Shown piece by piece: positions 63,412 to 64,000 of a stretch of DNA of 64,000 nt. The DNA is from Vogesella oryzae (GTDB taxonomy: Bacteria > Pseudomonadota > Gammaproteobacteria > Burkholderiales > Chromobacteriaceae). The translations under genes were made by a program, and so were the position numbers. Below the pieces are notes generated by a model. That model had not been told where the DNA came from. It ran no database searches and saw only the letters and a program-made list of their open reading frames with translations. The stretch is from the NCBI RefSeq assembly GCF_902829295.1, contig NZ_CADEPL010000027.1:1-64000 (forward strand), read 5' to 3'. Each line of letters begins with the position of its first letter. Positions within the stretch are counted from its first letter, which is position 1.

Positions 63412-64000
63412 TACGTATGTTCCATGACTTTTTTGCATGGTAAACATGCGTAAGAATGCTTTGTCAATCGTGGAGCCGCTCAGTAAGCTTGCGCGAGTCA
63501 TGGCAAAAATCCTTGCTGCGATAGGGTGTTAAGTTTTTTATGAGGCGCGATTGTACCGCTTTGTGTTGAGCTTAGGCGAAATACGGCAATGCAATATCCT
63601 CATAATGAATATTGCGGCAATTAAAACTCGCATTGGGTCGGGTTTGTGGCATCTAAGCTGCCGATGGTTATGGTGCTGGTCCCGTGCCGGAAGCCTGGCA
63701 ATCCAGGCCTGCTTGCGTGATTGGAAACTTCTGCCGGCGGGGTGGGTCTGCCTTCTGCGACGGTAGTGCCGCAGCGACGCGACAGATGCCTGCAGGAATG
63801 CAAGTTTTGCTGGTGCAGCATTGCTTTTACGCTGATACTGATTACCCAGAATTACCGGCTGTTGCTGCCCGGCGACAGCTGTACAGGAATGTGCGACCGG
63901 AAGGTCGTCGCAAGAACCCCTCCCGGTAACGGGGGCGCGGTAGGGTGGTGTGATGTAGCCGAACTGTCACAGGCATGGTCTGCCTGCCGGCTGCAACGCA
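63412..64000. other. Right end of window, no gene seen
   Basis: About 590 bp containing the LysR promoter region (AT-rich at 63525-63625) and mixed-composition sequence. The short open frames lack ribosome sites and similarity. No dispersed word is present. A regulatory target of the LysR protein may start beyond the window. Confidence 0.45.

Noticed and set aside
63551-63929. Short open frames at the right end
   Set aside because: No ribosome sites, no similarity and irregular codon use; left as intergenic.
1-64000. tRNA genes, CRISPR arrays, insertion sequences, prophage
   Set aside because: I looked for cloverleaf-type ends, regularly spaced repeats and transposase or integrase motifs and saw none; the only dispersed repeat is the GCGGCCAAC word, which is not regularly spaced.

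Overview
The window is a gene-dense, high-GC stretch of a Gram-negative chromosome. Gene families and layout suggest a betaproteobacterium of the order Neisseriales, Chromobacteriaceae-like; the genus cannot be read from the sequence. I see no tRNA, CRISPR array, IS element or prophage. I annotate 56 protein-coding genes. One of them carries a one-base frameshift and one is cut off by an apparent assembly join.

Layout. 0.1-4 kb: an iron-type periplasmic binding protein, an ArgR/AotP-like pair and a glycerophosphodiester phosphodiesterase. 4.7-7.5 kb: the pntAA-pntAB-pntB transhydrogenase operon. 7.7-19.3 kb: mixed housekeeping and regulatory genes (a FIST-domain cytoplasmic chemoreceptor, a DMT exporter with a divergent Lrp regulator, a CBS protein, PepP, BenE with a divergent MocR regulator, LysR, a ubiquinone-type hydroxylase). 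19.4-19.74 kb: a probable assembly chimera, consisting of an rRNA-operon terminator and the last bases of a 5S rRNA, then a foreign-looking Bug-receptor fragment, then two poly-C runs running into the broken 3' end of a TPM-domain gene of a lemA operon.

21.1-36.2 kb is a nearly complete PQQ-dependent alcohol oxidation locus of the Pseudomonas exa/ped type. It has a LuxR-type response regulator, cytochrome c, a PQQ alcohol dehydrogenase whose active site carries the extra Asp typical of lanthanide-dependent enzymes, the PQQ-associated binding protein, beta-propeller, ABC ATPase and permease, a CW-motif protein, a NosP-like FIST sensor overlapping a PAS hybrid histidine kinase, NAD aldehyde dehydrogenase, a DUF779 protein, a second cytochrome c and a MoxJ-like binding protein. 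A striking double palindrome lies in its divergent promoter region.

36.5-39.6 kb holds a FecCD-type permease, its ATPase and an MFS transporter. 39.7-44.6 kb holds four genes of the arginine succinyltransferase pathway (aruC, aruF, aruG, astD), probably controlled by the ArgR homologue at the left end. 46.2-51.5 kb pairs a DUF1338 (2-oxoadipate dioxygenase/decarboxylase family) enzyme with a YdiJ-type D-2-hydroxyglutarate dehydrogenase, which fits consecutive steps of lysine catabolism. 54.9-57.7 kb is a lower-GC two-gene signalling island (degenerate HD-GYP protein plus an Aer-like receptor without the usual signalling tip). 58.1-62.4 kb is an RND efflux pair, followed by a LysR gene.

The most unusual signal is not a gene. 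The 9-mer GCGGCCAAC occurs about 71 times on both strands by hand count, where about 1-2 would be expected from base composition. It has an extended consensus TGCGGCCAACCTT, is enriched between genes, and is several times arranged as inverted pairs that form terminators. This is how Neisseria DNA uptake sequences behave, but the word is different. It is absent from the low-GC island.
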